64,000 nt of DNA from WRMS01 sp038562165 (GTDB taxonomy: Bacteria > Bacillota > Peptococcia > DRI-13 > UBA5745): assembly GCA_038562165.1 (NCBI GenBank), contig JBCFAO010000021.1:1-64000 (forward strand), read 5' to 3'. The translations under genes and the position numbers were made by a program. The notes beneath the pieces are model-generated. The model was given only the letters and a program-made list of their open reading frames with translations, did no database searches and had not been told where the DNA came from. The first letter of the stretch is position 1; every line of letters begins with the position of its first letter. Below, piece after piece: positions 1-8,247 of this stretch.

Positions 1-129
1 TAACTAGCATTCCTCTTGCCTTGTTATCTGACTGGGCTTGTTTGCCTTGCTCTTTTTTGCTCTCGCCTCTCCTCTTATTTTCTTTTCACCTTCCTATTGA
101 CAATTCTTAGCTGGACTTAATTCTTAATT

Positions 130-588
130 TTATCCACCCCGGGCAGCCGGAAATTGCCAGAATAGCCAAAGGATAAAAGCGGCACAAATGAAAGGCACAA
201 AAGGGATTTGCCGGTCCTTGGGGATTTTTTGAAAGAAAGCCCAAAGGATAACACTTAGACAGCCCGCTCCCAAAGGTAATAGAAAATAGGCAAACTGATC
301 GGGTCTGAGGTAAAGTGCCAGTGCCGCCAGCAGCTTAATATCACCGCCGCCTATAGACCAGCTCGTCAAAGCCGACAGCACCATTAAAAGAGTATAAACC
401 CCGAAGGAAAAAAACATATCCGGCAAAGTGATGCCCGGCAAGGCCAAAAAGCCAATAGCTAATACAATAGCCGGGGGCACATAACAACTGCGTAAATCTA
501 TCCAGCTTAAGGCCGACAAAAGTGCCAGAACCAGCAGGCCGCTCAACGGCCTATCCAATAATTTGACTATGGCTATGGTCATAGACAT
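130..588 (-). CDS. A24-family prepilin peptidase (TadV/CpaA-like)
   Basis: Inner-membrane aspartyl protease expected to cleave (and perhaps methylate) Flp-type prepilins made by the same locus. The 152-residue protein is almost entirely hydrophobic. It shows the two family aspartates, one in SWIDLRSCYVPP near residue 31 and one in the GGGDIKLLAAL motif near residue 80 (the GxGD signature). The size fits the short TadV class that lacks the N-terminal methylase domain. The first ATG (588) overlaps the end of the giant PKD gene by 38 bases. A second in-frame ATG at 582 sits 7 bases after AAAGGA and is the better-spaced start. It is the last gene of the leftward Tad locus. Confidence 0.88.
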   Translation of the reverse strand: MSMTIAIVKLLDRPLSGLLVLALLSALSWIDLRSCYVPPAIVLAIGFLALPGITLPDMFFSFGVYTLLMVLSALTSWSIGGGDIKLLAALALYLRPDQFAYFLLPLGAGCLSVILWAFFQKIPKDRQIPFVPFICAAFILWLFWQFPAARGG

Positions 589-3500
589 TTCCTTTCACTT
601 TGACGGTGATAAAAGCCGTCTCCATCTTATAGCCGCCTCCAGCCTTGGGCTTATAAGCGGTCAGCTTTATGGTATAGGCGCCTGCCGGCGTGCCCAGGGG
701 AATGATCACCACGTTATCCCTGCCTTCCGCTTTCGTCCGGCCGCTGTGCCAGTTCATTTCCTTTGCTGCCGGACTGCCTAAAGGCTGGTCCGGGAGAAGG
801 TCTGTTTTGCTGGTGTTCACCAAGTGATTCCGGGGATACCACATTTCCGCCTCCACCCGGCTGGCCCGGCCTTCGGTATGGGCATTGATCAGCATGGCCT
901 GGCCTGCAGCATAAACATCTTGCTCACTCTCTCCGATGATAGTCAGGGTGGATTCTACCTGAACCGTCTGGCTGTACCAGTTGCTCCATTTTCCTGCCAG
1001 GTATGCATTCCGTCCTGTGGGATCATCCTTGATGCGTAACCTAAACTGGTAAGCTCCCTCCGCTTCTAATTCCATGGCTTCAAAGGTAGCTTTCCATCCG
1101 CCAGTCAGGGTCTGCCAGGAGCTGGCTCCCGGCCGGTAAACCTGCCACTCTTCCTCCACGATAGGATCACCCTCCGGATCCCAACGGTTGATGTTTAGCT
1201 GATAAGGCTCGTCCACCACCACCGGGTTAGGGGATATGGTAAAACTGACCGTGGGAGCTAGGTTTTCCGTAATGACCAATGCTTGCTCTTGCACCGGCAA
1301 GGACCATTCCGGCATTATCCCTTGCCAGCCCACGCCTGCATCCCTTACCTTCAGCTCGATGGTGTAGAGGCCTGTCCCATATTTGGAAAGATCCTCCGGC
1401 TTGGTTGCCCCGTAATTCACCCATTGGCCATCAGGTTTCTGCAGGCGCCAAATCCACTCTTCAATTCGGTATCCATTGGGGGAATAGCTCTGATCTTCGA
1501 TGGAAAAGGCCCTCCCTATAATCTGACTGAAAGGGGTGACGGTGAACTGAGCGATTGGAGGCCTTCTTGTAGCCGATGTACTAACCAGATCAACATAAGG
1601 CAAGCTCCAGATACCCTCTTCATCCTGGACCCGTAAATAAACATAATAGTTTGTATAGCTATCTAAGGGGCCTAAAAGCTTCCCTTCTGTCCAGGCGCTA
1701 TCATTTACATCCTTCCATTTCCACTCCTCTTTCACAATTCCCTTATTGGCCTTGCTGCTGTGATCCCTGTCATAGCTTTGGCTTTCTATAGTCACTACAT
1801 ATTTTCTGCTTGGCCTGTCGTACTCTGTGGCTGCCGTGAAATACGCTGTCGGCCGCCGGTGCACATAGATATCCAGTGTCTCTGTAGGCATATAGGACCA
1901 CTTCCGGTAGTTTTCAAAACGGGGATCCGGCTTAGGCTCATCCTGGGATAGAAAATTAACATTGAATTTGCCTACCCGGTTAAATGCAGTCACCTGGTTA
2001 TCCAATTCCGCCTTATGGTAGCTGACTAAGCCCAGGCTGTTTTCAAAGTAATGGCTGTTATGGTCATAGAGCCATTTCCGGGCAATCTCCGGGTCTTGCT
2101 CCGGATCGTTGTAATAGGTCTCGTATTTGATCTCCTCATTAAGCAATATGTATTCTTCTAGCCCAACCGGCTCATTAGCCAATGCCGTTTTAATGTATTG
2201 GGCAATTTCATTGGCAAGGCTTACTGTGTGGTCAGGGTGGGAATCAAGCACCTTGCCCTTGTCCAGAAGGTTATCCAATAATGTGCCTATACCCGAATGA
2301 TAAGACAAACCGAGATAATGGACATTGTTATTAATTAAGCTTCGGGTGACTGCCACATCTGTTGATTGGTAGGGTAGGTACCTTTCTGTTAGATTGATCA
2401 GAAACCTATTGGGGGTATCCTGCCAGGTGACTCCTTCAACTAAAGCTCTGAAGTCCTTATTAACTGTTTCTTTTAGTGTAAAGTTATTGATTTGAAAGGT
2501 ATTCCTTCTTCCATCTTCCGCTAGATGGCGATGTGCACGATTAACTGCCGCAATCCCATAATTAGAGGGAAAACCATAAGAAGCCGTTCCTGTCGTTGCT
2601 CCTTCTCCCTCAAGAACCAGATTATTATTAACGTAAATTTTATAACTGCCGGCTGCATGAACCACTTTTATGCTCTTCTGAAGCGAATAGGGTACCGTAA
2701 CTTCCTCTCGCAATCTCACTTGCCGATTAAAATATACTGCACTTCCGCCCCCCGGCTCTGTCTGCCGCCACCAAAAGTCTTCAGTTCCATTACCTTTGAT
2801 CAAATCCCCCGCATGGTGATACATCAGGCCCTGTAAATCGTTCATATTAAAAAGAGAATATAGCTGTATTTTTGTAGGGTTGATCAGGAGCATAGAGCCT
2901 AATCCATAATACATAGTACTCGAATACCCTGCGTTAAACAGGAGGGCCGGAATAGTCTCTGCCCGAACATTGTATCCGGTGAGATCCACATCAAAAGTAA
3001 ACTCCTGGGTATTTGTTGAAGAATCTCTGACGTATAGATGATCCGCAGGGGCGTTTTTCAACGTCTCATCATTTGCCTCAGCTCTTTCCGATCCCCACCC
3101 AGGCACCGCCGCTCTTCCAAATCCCCTGTAGGTATAGTTGTTTCCTGATTGCTGAAATTGGCCGTCTCCATTACCAAACCCATTTTGCAGATAGGTTCTT
3201 ACCTCCCAAGGAAAAGAGGTTTTTGCCGTAGTGCTGTACCTTTCATAAAAGGTTATGTTGGGCTTGATCTCGCTGCCCAGGTTACTGCTGATTAAAGAGC
3301 GCAGTTCCTGCATTTTATTGCTGTCTAGCTGATCCATGACGATAGCGATATCCGGCTTCTTTATCTTGATGGGGCGGAAGCTCACCGAAGGCTCATTATT
3401 GATTACTTCCGCTGTTTTTTCTTCGGCCGGCTTCCAGTTAGTGCTGCTGCGCAGGATATCTTCCGGCCCAATGAATTCCTCCAGGGTAGGCTGGCCGAAT

Positions 3501-6022
3501 TCCTCCACTACCTCCAGCTCAAAGCGATAGCGGCCCACATCCCCGTGTGTGATCTTTGGCATCGTATCATTGCCGACAGAAAAGGTAACCCAGGTTTCAT
3601 CTTCAAACCTGCCGTCATTATTGCTGTCATATTGGTATTTCCAGACCCTTTCCTTGATCCGGTCCCCGTCAATCACCTGGGAGGTATCCTGGGGCTGAAT
3701 GATCGCCTTCCGGTTGTTGGTCACATCCCGCACTAACAAAACAGGCAGCATAAAGTCTACGATGGGCGCCTCATCCGGATAGATTTTTATGATTTGCTCA
3801 AACCATTCCGAATAGTGACCGGACTCATTTTTGACCTTAAGCCGGATCTTCCAATCCCCCGGCTCTTTGAACAGCAGCGCCCTCTTTTGCAGATCGCTGG
3901 AGCTGCGAACCTTGCAGCTTTCTTCATCCTGGCCTTCTGTGGGCAGGTATTCCCAAATCGTTTCCTCCCATAGTATGGGGGAATGAGGAACCGTGGAGCT
4001 GCCACCAGCATCCAGGTCCAGCCGGCGGTTGACTTTGTAGGTACCGCCTATGGAGAAGTAGGCCTGGGGAATGGCCGGCTCCACCTCAATTTCCTTGATG
4101 GTAGTTGCCGTTAGGCCATCGTCATCCGTTACCGTTAATTCGATGGTATGGGTACCGAGTTTATCGAAATATACGGTACCGCTTTCTCCGTCCAGGACGC
4201 CCATTAAGGAATCGTCAGGGGTAACCGTCCATGCATGATTGGTAATGGTTCCATCCGGATCATAAGAGGCAGAACGAATCTCAACGTCCTGGGCCTGCAG
4301 CACTCGCTCAGGAGCATCAATCCGGGCTACCGGGGGCTGATTCTCTACAATCAAAATGCTCTTGGTTGCGGAACCGGTAGCGCCGTTATTGTCTGTCACC
4401 GTCAGCTTCAGCTCATGCTCCCCGGTCTTTGTGAAGAGAATGTCTCCGCCGCTATCGTCGGTTCCGCTTAAATTGAGGGTTCCTCCATCTGCCGGCGTCA
4501 ATTCCCACACCCATTTCACGATGTATCCGTCATCATCGTAGCTGTTGTCGGTCACGGGAACGGCCACGCCTACTTTTTGATGCTCAGTCATACTAAAATT
4601 TGCGGTGGGCGGTTTATTGCCCTGGATAATCTCAATGGTTTTTGTCAGGCTATCCGTTAGGTTATTGCTGTCCCAAATCGTCAGCTTTACGGAAAAGGCA
4701 CCGGGCTCCATGAAGGTGATGGCACTGGTGCTGCCGTCGGTTTTCAGATCGGCATCCACGCCGTCCATGGGCCAGATCTCCCACTCTCTTTTGGTAATCG
4801 TCCCCCGGGAAGTGGATAGATCCTCCACCGGCACTTCAAAGCCGGTGAGCATATAGCCCGGCAGGGAGAAGTTGGCCTGGATCGCCGGCGCCGGCGGCGG
4901 GCCCACAACCAGCACAAATTGGACAGTTTCGTCGCTCATTCTGTCATTATCTGTAACCTTCAGGCGGATTTCTTTCAGTCCATTTTCCAGGAAAGAAAGG
5001 GTACCGCCGCTGCCGCTGGTACTCAGATTGATTTCTGCGTCTTCGTTTGGCGTTAGCGTCCAGGCCCGGTGAATAATTGTACCGTCAGGATCATAGCTGA
5101 GATCGCTGACATTGATTACTTCTCCCGGCCGGGCCATGACCGGGACCTCAAAGCAGGCTACCGGCGGCCGCTTGGCCGGAGTGGGCTGCGGTTCCTGGGG
5201 TGGCTGGGGCAGATCGCCGACGGCAAAGGAAAGGGTTTTTGTCGTCTTCCGGCCCACTTTGTCTGTGGCCGACAGTTCCGCTTTATATATCCCCTCTGCC
5301 GGCACTGTCCAGGAAACCTTTGTATTGTCTATACGGTTAACATTGCTATAGCTGGCCACTGTGGTGCCGTTTATCGTAAAGGTGACTTGGCTAAGACCAG
5401 GGCCACCTACCAGGTATCCAGAAGCAGCAAACCCCGCAGCAGTCAGGGTAAAGTTGGCCTGACCTCCTACTTTTGCAGAGTAGTCGTAACCGATAATCGC
5501 CGTTGGGTAAGGTGTAGTTTGTACCTCAGCAATCCAATTCGAGCTAACCGTAGGCGTAGCACCGCACAGCTCTGCCAAGGCCCTGATCCAAATGTGGTTG
5601 CTGCTGCGTCCATTGATCATTATGGTGTTACTCCCTAAATCGGCAGAAAGAGTGGGATTACTCATTCTACTCTGCACAAAACTTAAATCACCGTTGAGCA
5701 GAGATACCCACTGGCTTAATTGACTGGTGGGTACAAAGTTGAATTCCAAGTAATTCTTATCGACGATACAGGGAGTAAGGCCGGAACCCTGCAAAACTCC
5801 TTTATCGTTGACTACCCGGATCCTCCAGTCCCTACTATACTTAAATGGAGCATTACCTATCCCTCGATATATCCTGGTATTTACCCCGGAAATACTAGTC
5901 GGTGCTCCAGAGGTGATTTCGCCAAACTCCCGAGGGTAGTCGATGACCGTGTTTGCCAGCAGCAATCCGGGTGTCTGCAAAAACAGCAAACAGACTAAAA
6001 AAATAGAAATAAACCGTTTCGT
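551..6022 (-). CDS. Giant secreted PKD-repeat surface protein, apparent ACG start
   Basis: About 1,823 residues if started at ACG. The N-terminus reads (M)KRFISIFLVCLLFLQ, a signal peptide ending near LLLA, so the protein is exported. Next come an N-terminal region of about 280 residues, a proline-rich linker, and a run of about four to five PKD/Ig-like beta domains with repeated SYDPDGTI-type motifs. The central block of about 500 residues includes a possible Rossmann/vWA-like strand (KPDIAIVMDQLDSNK) interrupted by a lectin-like segment (KIYVNNNLVLEGEG). More PKD-like repeats follow, then a C-terminal beta domain. It probably acts as an adhesin or pilus-associated surface protein of the Tad locus. 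The AAAGGAGGAGG ribosome site precedes ACG where ATG is expected. The only canonical alternative, TTG at 6121, would bury the signal peptide behind 33 residues. Domain limits are estimates. Confidence 0.75.
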   Translation of the reverse strand, partial: TKRFISIFLVCLLFLQTPGLLLANTVIDYPREFGEITSGAPTSISGVNTRIYRGIGNAPFKYSRDWRIRVVNDKGVLQGSGLTPCIVDKNYLEFNFVPTSQLSQWVSLLNGDLSFVQSRMSNPTLSADLGSNTIMINGRSSNHIWIRALAELCGATPTVSSNWIAEVQTTPYPTAIIGYDYSAKVGGQANFTLTAAGFAASGYLVGGPGLSQVTFTINGTTVASYSNVNRIDNTKVSWTVPAEGIYKAELSATDKVGRKTTKTLSFAVGDLPQPPQEPQPTPAKRPPVACFEVPVMARPGEVINVSDLSYDPDGTIIHRAWTLTPNEDAEINLSTSGSGGTLSFLENGLKEIRLKVTDNDRMSDETVQFVLVVGPPPAPAIQANFSLPGYMLTGFEVPVEDLSTSRGTITKREWEIWPMDGVDADLKTDGSTSAITFMEPGAFSVKLTIWDSNNLTDSLTKTIEIIQGNKPPTANFSMTEHQKVGVAVPVTDNSYDDDGYIVKWVWELTPADGGTLNLSGTDDSGGDILFTKTGEHELKLTVTDNNGATGSATKSILIVENQPPVARIDAPERVLQAQDVEIRSASYDPDGTITNHAWTVTPDDSLMGVLDGESGTVYFDKLGTHTIELTVTDDDGLTATTIKEIEVEPAIPQAYFSIGGTYKVNRRLDLDAGGSSTVPHSPILWEETIWEYLPTEGQDEESCKVRSSSDLQKRALLFKEPGDWKIRLKVKNESGHYSEWFEQIIKIYPDEAPIVDFMLPVLLVRDVTNNRKAIIQPQDTSQVIDGDRIKERVWKYQYDSNNDGRFEDETWVTFSVGNDTMPKITHGDVGRYRFELEVVEEFGQPTLEEFIGPEDILRSSTNWKPAEEKTAEVINNEPSVSFRPIKIKKPDIAIVMDQLDSNKMQELRSLISSNLGSEIKPNITFYERYSTTAKTSFPWEVRTYLQNGFGNGDGQFQQSGNNYTYRGFGRAAVPGWGSERAEANDETLKNAPADHLYVRDSSTNTQEFTFDVDLTGYNVRAETIPALLFNAGYSSTMYYGLGSMLLINPTKIQLYSLFNMNDLQGLMYHHAGDLIKGNGTEDFWWRQTEPGGGSAVYFNRQVRLREEVTVPYSLQKSIKVVHAAGSYKIYVNNNLVLEGEGATTGTASYGFPSNYGIAAVNRAHRHLAEDGRRNTFQINNFTLKETVNKDFRALVEGVTWQDTPNRFLINLTERYLPYQSTDVAVTRSLINNNVHYLGLSYHSGIGTLLDNLLDKGKVLDSHPDHTVSLANEIAQYIKTALANEPVGLEEYILLNEEIKYETYYNDPEQDPEIARKWLYDHNSHYFENSLGLVSYHKAELDNQVTAFNRVGKFNVNFLSQDEPKPDPRFENYRKWSYMPTETLDIYVHRRPTAYFTAATEYDRPSRKYVVTIESQSYDRDHSSKANKGIVKEEWKWKDVNDSAWTEGKLLGPLDSYTNYYVYLRVQDEEGIWSLPYVDLVSTSATRRPPIAQFTVTPFSQIIGRAFSIEDQSYSPNGYRIEEWIWRLQKPDGQWVNYGATKPEDLSKYGTGLYTIELKVRDAGVGWQGIMPEWSLPVQEQALVITENLAPTVSFTISPNPVVVDEPYQLNINRWDPEGDPIVEEEWQVYRPGASSWQTLTGGWKATFEAMELEAEGAYQFRLRIKDDPTGRNAYLAGKWSNWYSQTVQVESTLTIIGESEQDVYAAGQAMLINAHTEGRASRVEAEMWYPRNHLVNTSKTDLLPDQPLGSPAAKEMNWHSGRTKAEGRDNVVIIPLGTPAGAYTIKLTAYKPKAGGGYKMETAFITVKVKGNVYDHSHSQIIG

Positions 6023-6239
6023 TCTTCTTCCTCCTCCTTTAACAAAATAAAAAACGCACCAAAGACCACAAGCATTTACTTGCTTTAACCGGAATGCCGG
6101 TTGGCCTCTGCTGCGTTGCAACAGGTGATTCTCTGTTTTAACAGGGAATGAAAGATTAGCTTATTCAATTTGGAAATTGCATTTATAGTACTTTAGTGTT
6201 TTGGTACTAAGAATGTCTTATGTGAAGATATCATTTTCA

Positions 6240-6268
6240 CCTTGAAGTATAAAAAACAATATGATATC
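6240..6268 (+). promoter_or_regulatory. Conserved block upstream of the convergent antitoxin-like RNA
   Basis: This 29-base block starts CCTTGAA and ends TATGATATC. It matches the block at 6762-6790 at 23 of 29 positions. Both lie upstream of the same RNA-leader box, so it probably contains the promoter of the plus-strand RNA. The best -35 and -10 hexamers are not well spaced, so the exact promoter is unresolved. Confidence 0.4.
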
Positions 6269-6274
6269 ATATAC

Positions 6275-6359
6275 TTACAAAAAGGAGTTGTCGCTTTGGA
6301 GAGAGCGGCAGGTTCCGAAAGTCTTTCAAACGGCAAACCGCCACTACGGCGGTTTTGCC
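6275..6359 (+). ncRNA. Putative antitoxin RNA convergent with the holin-like toxin
   Basis: A plus-strand transcript is inferred to begin near 6275-6285. It carries the box GTTGTCGCTTTGGAGAGAGC (from 6287) and ends at the hairpin 6332-6359 with its T-rich tail. It would be complementary to the 3' untranslated end of the toxin mRNA, the usual arrangement of TxpA/RatA-like type I systems in Firmicutes. A closely related box occurs at the start of the toxin transcript on the other strand (6487-6465), so the two convergent RNAs begin with a similar sequence. Ends are inferred; no promoter hexamers are certain. Confidence 0.45.
6332..6359. terminator. Bidirectional terminator shared by toxin mRNA and convergent RNA
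   Basis: The arms GGCAAACCGCC and GGCGGTTTTGCC pair around the loop ACTAC. On the plus strand the stem is followed by TTTTATTTGTT, and on the minus strand by GTTT. It ends the toxin reading frame's transcript 3 bases after the stop codon. Confidence 0.75.
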
Positions 6360-6361
6360 TT

Positions 6362-6439
6362 TTATTTGTTCTTCGTCAAATAACTGGCAAACGCCACGGC
6401 CAAAGTCAGAAAGGCAAATAGCTCAATCCAGCTTACCAT
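6362..6439 (-). CDS. Putative holin-like toxin (Hol_Tox family), 25 aa
   Basis: A very short membrane peptide, MVSWIELFAFLTLAVAFASY followed by LTKNK. It has one hydrophobic helix and a charged C-terminus, the pattern of the putative holin-like toxin family (TxpA/BsrG-like type I toxins), which depolarise the membrane when not repressed by an antisense RNA. AGGGAGG lies 8 bases before the chosen ATG; an in-frame ATG two codons upstream is too close to that site. A good promoter (6524-6496) precedes it and a hairpin terminator follows directly. The family call is from peptide pattern only. Confidence 0.7.
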   Translation of the reverse strand: MVSWIELFAFLTLAVAFASYLTKNK

Positions 6440-6495
6440 GGGCATCACCTCCCTTTAGGGAAGTGAACCGGCCGCTTAAGCGACAACTCAGCCCT

Positions 6496-6524
6496 ATTTT
6501 ATCATGAGCTGCCGGCACCGCCAA
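6496..6524 (-). promoter_or_regulatory. Promoter of the holin-like toxin
   Basis: On the minus strand TTGGCG (6524-6519) and TAAAAT (6501-6496) are separated by 17 bases. The predicted transcript starts just before the box GTTGTCGCTTAAGCGGC at 6487-6471, then reaches the toxin ribosome site. Confidence 0.6.
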
Positions 6525-6761
6525 GGAAATGTGCACCATTTTTCATTGTTTTATCGTTCCTGGACCTGGTCATCTCGAACCTTATTCATTTTTTCAAAGG
6601 TGGCAGCTCCCTTATTAAGATTAACAACCAGCGGCCCGGCACATTCTATCATCTGCATTCCTTCCGTCAAAGGTAAACCGGCTGCGCCGGAGCTGCACTC
6701 CCTTGACTCCCTCCTGCAGCTGATTCTTTGCTGTTTAAGCCGCTGCATGGTAAGGGGAGTG
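6525..6761. other. Non-coding spacer, no recognisable gene
   Basis: No convincing coding region was found. Open frames here lack ribosome sites and do not resemble known proteins. It separates the intact toxin locus from its relic. Confidence 0.5.
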
Positions 6762-6918
6762 CCTTGAAACTTTCAAAAGAATATGATATCCTTTGATTGG
6801 CAAATGTTACAAGGAAAGTTAAAAGAGCAAAAGCTCTATCCAACTGACCAAAAGGAACTGTCGCTTGTGGGTGAGCGGCAATTCTCCAGAAAAACCGCAG
6901 GCAACGGCGGTTTTTCTG
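6762..6918 (+). pseudogene. Rearranged, frameshifted relic of the holin-toxin locus
   Basis: The promoter-like block (6762-6790), the GTCGCTT...GAGCGGCA leader box (about 6856-6886) and a 12-bp perfect terminator hairpin (6887-6918, arms CAGAAAAACCGC and GCGGTTTTTCTG) repeat the toxin locus in plus orientation. Between block and box lie 55 bases (6794-6848) that, read on the minus strand, align with the toxin coding region at about 70% identity. One deleted base makes the frame read V S W I E L L L F and then stop. The order of parts differs from the intact copy. Any plus-strand RNA would therefore be antisense to toxin-like sequence. Confidence 0.6.
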
Positions 6919-6959
6919 TTTCATCGGACTGTCAAAATTTTGACAGAAGATTTTGCTGT

Positions 6960-8039
6960 TTAGTTGCTGATCCGGATCTCTTTCGTAGCGCCGTCATAGT
7001 CTACCGTCAGCCCCAGGGCCTGAAGTACGCCCCGGAGAGGCAGCAGCGTTCTGCCTTCCTGAATGATGGGTGCTGCACTCAAAGTTATCTTCTCACCATT
7101 TACCATGGCAGACGCCTGGCCTATGGTTAATTTCACTTCCCCTTCGCCCCGGAGGATGGTAACGGTTTTGCTGGCTTCATCATAGTTAAGTTCAGCGCCG
7201 AATTCCTCCACTACGCCACGCAGCGGGATCATGGTGCTGCCGTTGATCAGTGTCGCCGGCACTGACAGGAAGCTTTGGCCGGTGGTAGCATTATCTTCGA
7301 TTACGATTATTTTATTGCTCCCCAGGGTCAGCTTAACCTGCTTCTGCTTAACTGGGGTAACTTCTGGAGGAGCCGACAGCTCCTCCGGCTCCTTAAAGCC
7401 CAGCTTCACCATGGCCGCTTCGCGCCTGGCTCTTTCCTCATCGGTGTGGGGATTTAAAATGCTCCGAATATGTAAGGTGTATTCCGAGTCCTCCCAAACA
7501 GCCCGAGTAAAAGGATCGGCTAATAGTCCAGGATTTTGATTTACACCCTCCTTGATCAAGTCGGCCCAGGGGCTTTCTTGCCAAGGTACATTGTTGATAT
7601 ATAGGGCAAATAATCCGTGAATATATGTGAATGAACCTTTCATGCTTGTATGAATAGCCTGCTCAAACTCCAGGTCATTCCACATGTAGTTGGGGTCTTG
7701 AAAAGAATCCGCCCAAGACAAATGGACAGAACTGCCGCTTAAATAATCAGTAACAGTAAAGCCGCTATCCGGATTGCCCCGGATGATTACAATATTATCC
7801 ACAGCCTTTTTGTAAGTTTCCCCTACCGGCTGGATCATATAGCCGGTTTCTGTGATCACACCCTCCGGCGGTTCTACTTTAATAGCATCAGACCAAAGCA
7901 GCTCTTTCGGTTCCATACGCCGGGCGGCCTCAGCCATGGCTCCCTCGAGGGTATCAAAACTGGTCGGCAAATAGGCCAAAACGGGCAGCACCGGCAGCAG
8001 TAAAAAGGCCGTTAAGATCAAAATAAAAAATCGTTTCAT
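6960..8039 (-). CDS. Secreted protein with C-terminal stalk (copper amine oxidase N-like) domain
   Basis: The 359-residue protein starts MKRFFILILTAFLLLPVLPV, a clear signal peptide. Residues of about 30-220 match no family I recognise. From about 235 to the end there is the stalk-domain pattern also called copper amine oxidase N-terminal domain: VNGS/ING with MIPLRGVVEEFGAELNYDEA, then TLLPLRGVLQALGLTVDYD. This domain is a common cell-envelope-associated module in Clostridia. It lies between the pilus genes and the PKD protein and is probably an exported partner of the Tad locus. Molecular role unknown. Confidence 0.8.
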   Translation of the reverse strand: MKRFFILILTAFLLLPVLPVLAYLPTSFDTLEGAMAEAARRMEPKELLWSDAIKVEPPEGVITETGYMIQPVGETYKKAVDNIVIIRGNPDSGFTVTDYLSGSSVHLSWADSFQDPNYMWNDLEFEQAIHTSMKGSFTYIHGLFALYINNVPWQESPWADLIKEGVNQNPGLLADPFTRAVWEDSEYTLHIRSILNPHTDEERARREAAMVKLGFKEPEELSAPPEVTPVKQKQVKLTLGSNKIIVIEDNATTGQSFLSVPATLINGSTMIPLRGVVEEFGAELNYDEASKTVTILRGEGEVKLTIGQASAMVNGEKITLSAAPIIQEGRTLLPLRGVLQALGLTVDYDGATKEIRISN

Positions 8040-8067
8040 CGCTGGTTTTCTCCCCTCTTTTTTCTGC

Positions 8068-8247
8068 CTATATTATATCACCCTTTTTGTTAAAGTCTGT
8101 CAAAATTTTGGCAGACCGTAAAATCAAGGTAAAAGGCTGGCGGGAATGAACTTTTGCCTGCTGGCGGCGAAGCAGCTTGCGGCAGAGGGCAGCCGGATAC
8201 TTGCCCTTCGGCTTACCCTCCGGATCTAAAACCAATACCTTCTCCAT
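8068..8247 (-). CDS. Stand-alone RRXRR-domain mini protein
   Basis: 59 residues beginning MEKVLVLDPEGKPKG and continuing PAALCRKLLRRQQAKV and PFTLILR. This is the pattern of the RRXRR domain, normally the N-terminal module of IscB-like and related HNH nucleases (V-LD-G-P--P--ARRLL--G-AKV---PFTI). No nuclease domain, arginine-rich bridge helix or omega RNA follows, so this is only the small domain. Its ATG overlaps the stop codon of the CpaB-like gene by one base (TAATG), so it is probably translationally coupled to pilus genes. Role unknown. Confidence 0.65.
   Translation of the reverse strand: MEKVLVLDPEGKPKGKYPAALCRKLLRRQQAKVHSRQPFTLILRSAKILTDFNKKGDII

Noticed and set aside
1..129. Gene or terminator at the left edge
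   Set aside because: Only 129 bases with T-rich, non-coding composition; no clear stem-loop.
6121..6240. c-di-GMP riboswitch upstream of the PKD gene
   Set aside because: No GEMM core was found in the DNA between the toxin locus and the PKD start.
6551..6748. 65-codon open frame upstream of the toxin
   Set aside because: No ribosome site or family match; overlaps non-coding DNA and low-quality frames.
8068..8247. IscB-type RNA-guided nuclease or omega RNA
   Set aside because: Only the RRXRR domain is present; no RuvC, HNH or structured RNA was seen in the surroundings.
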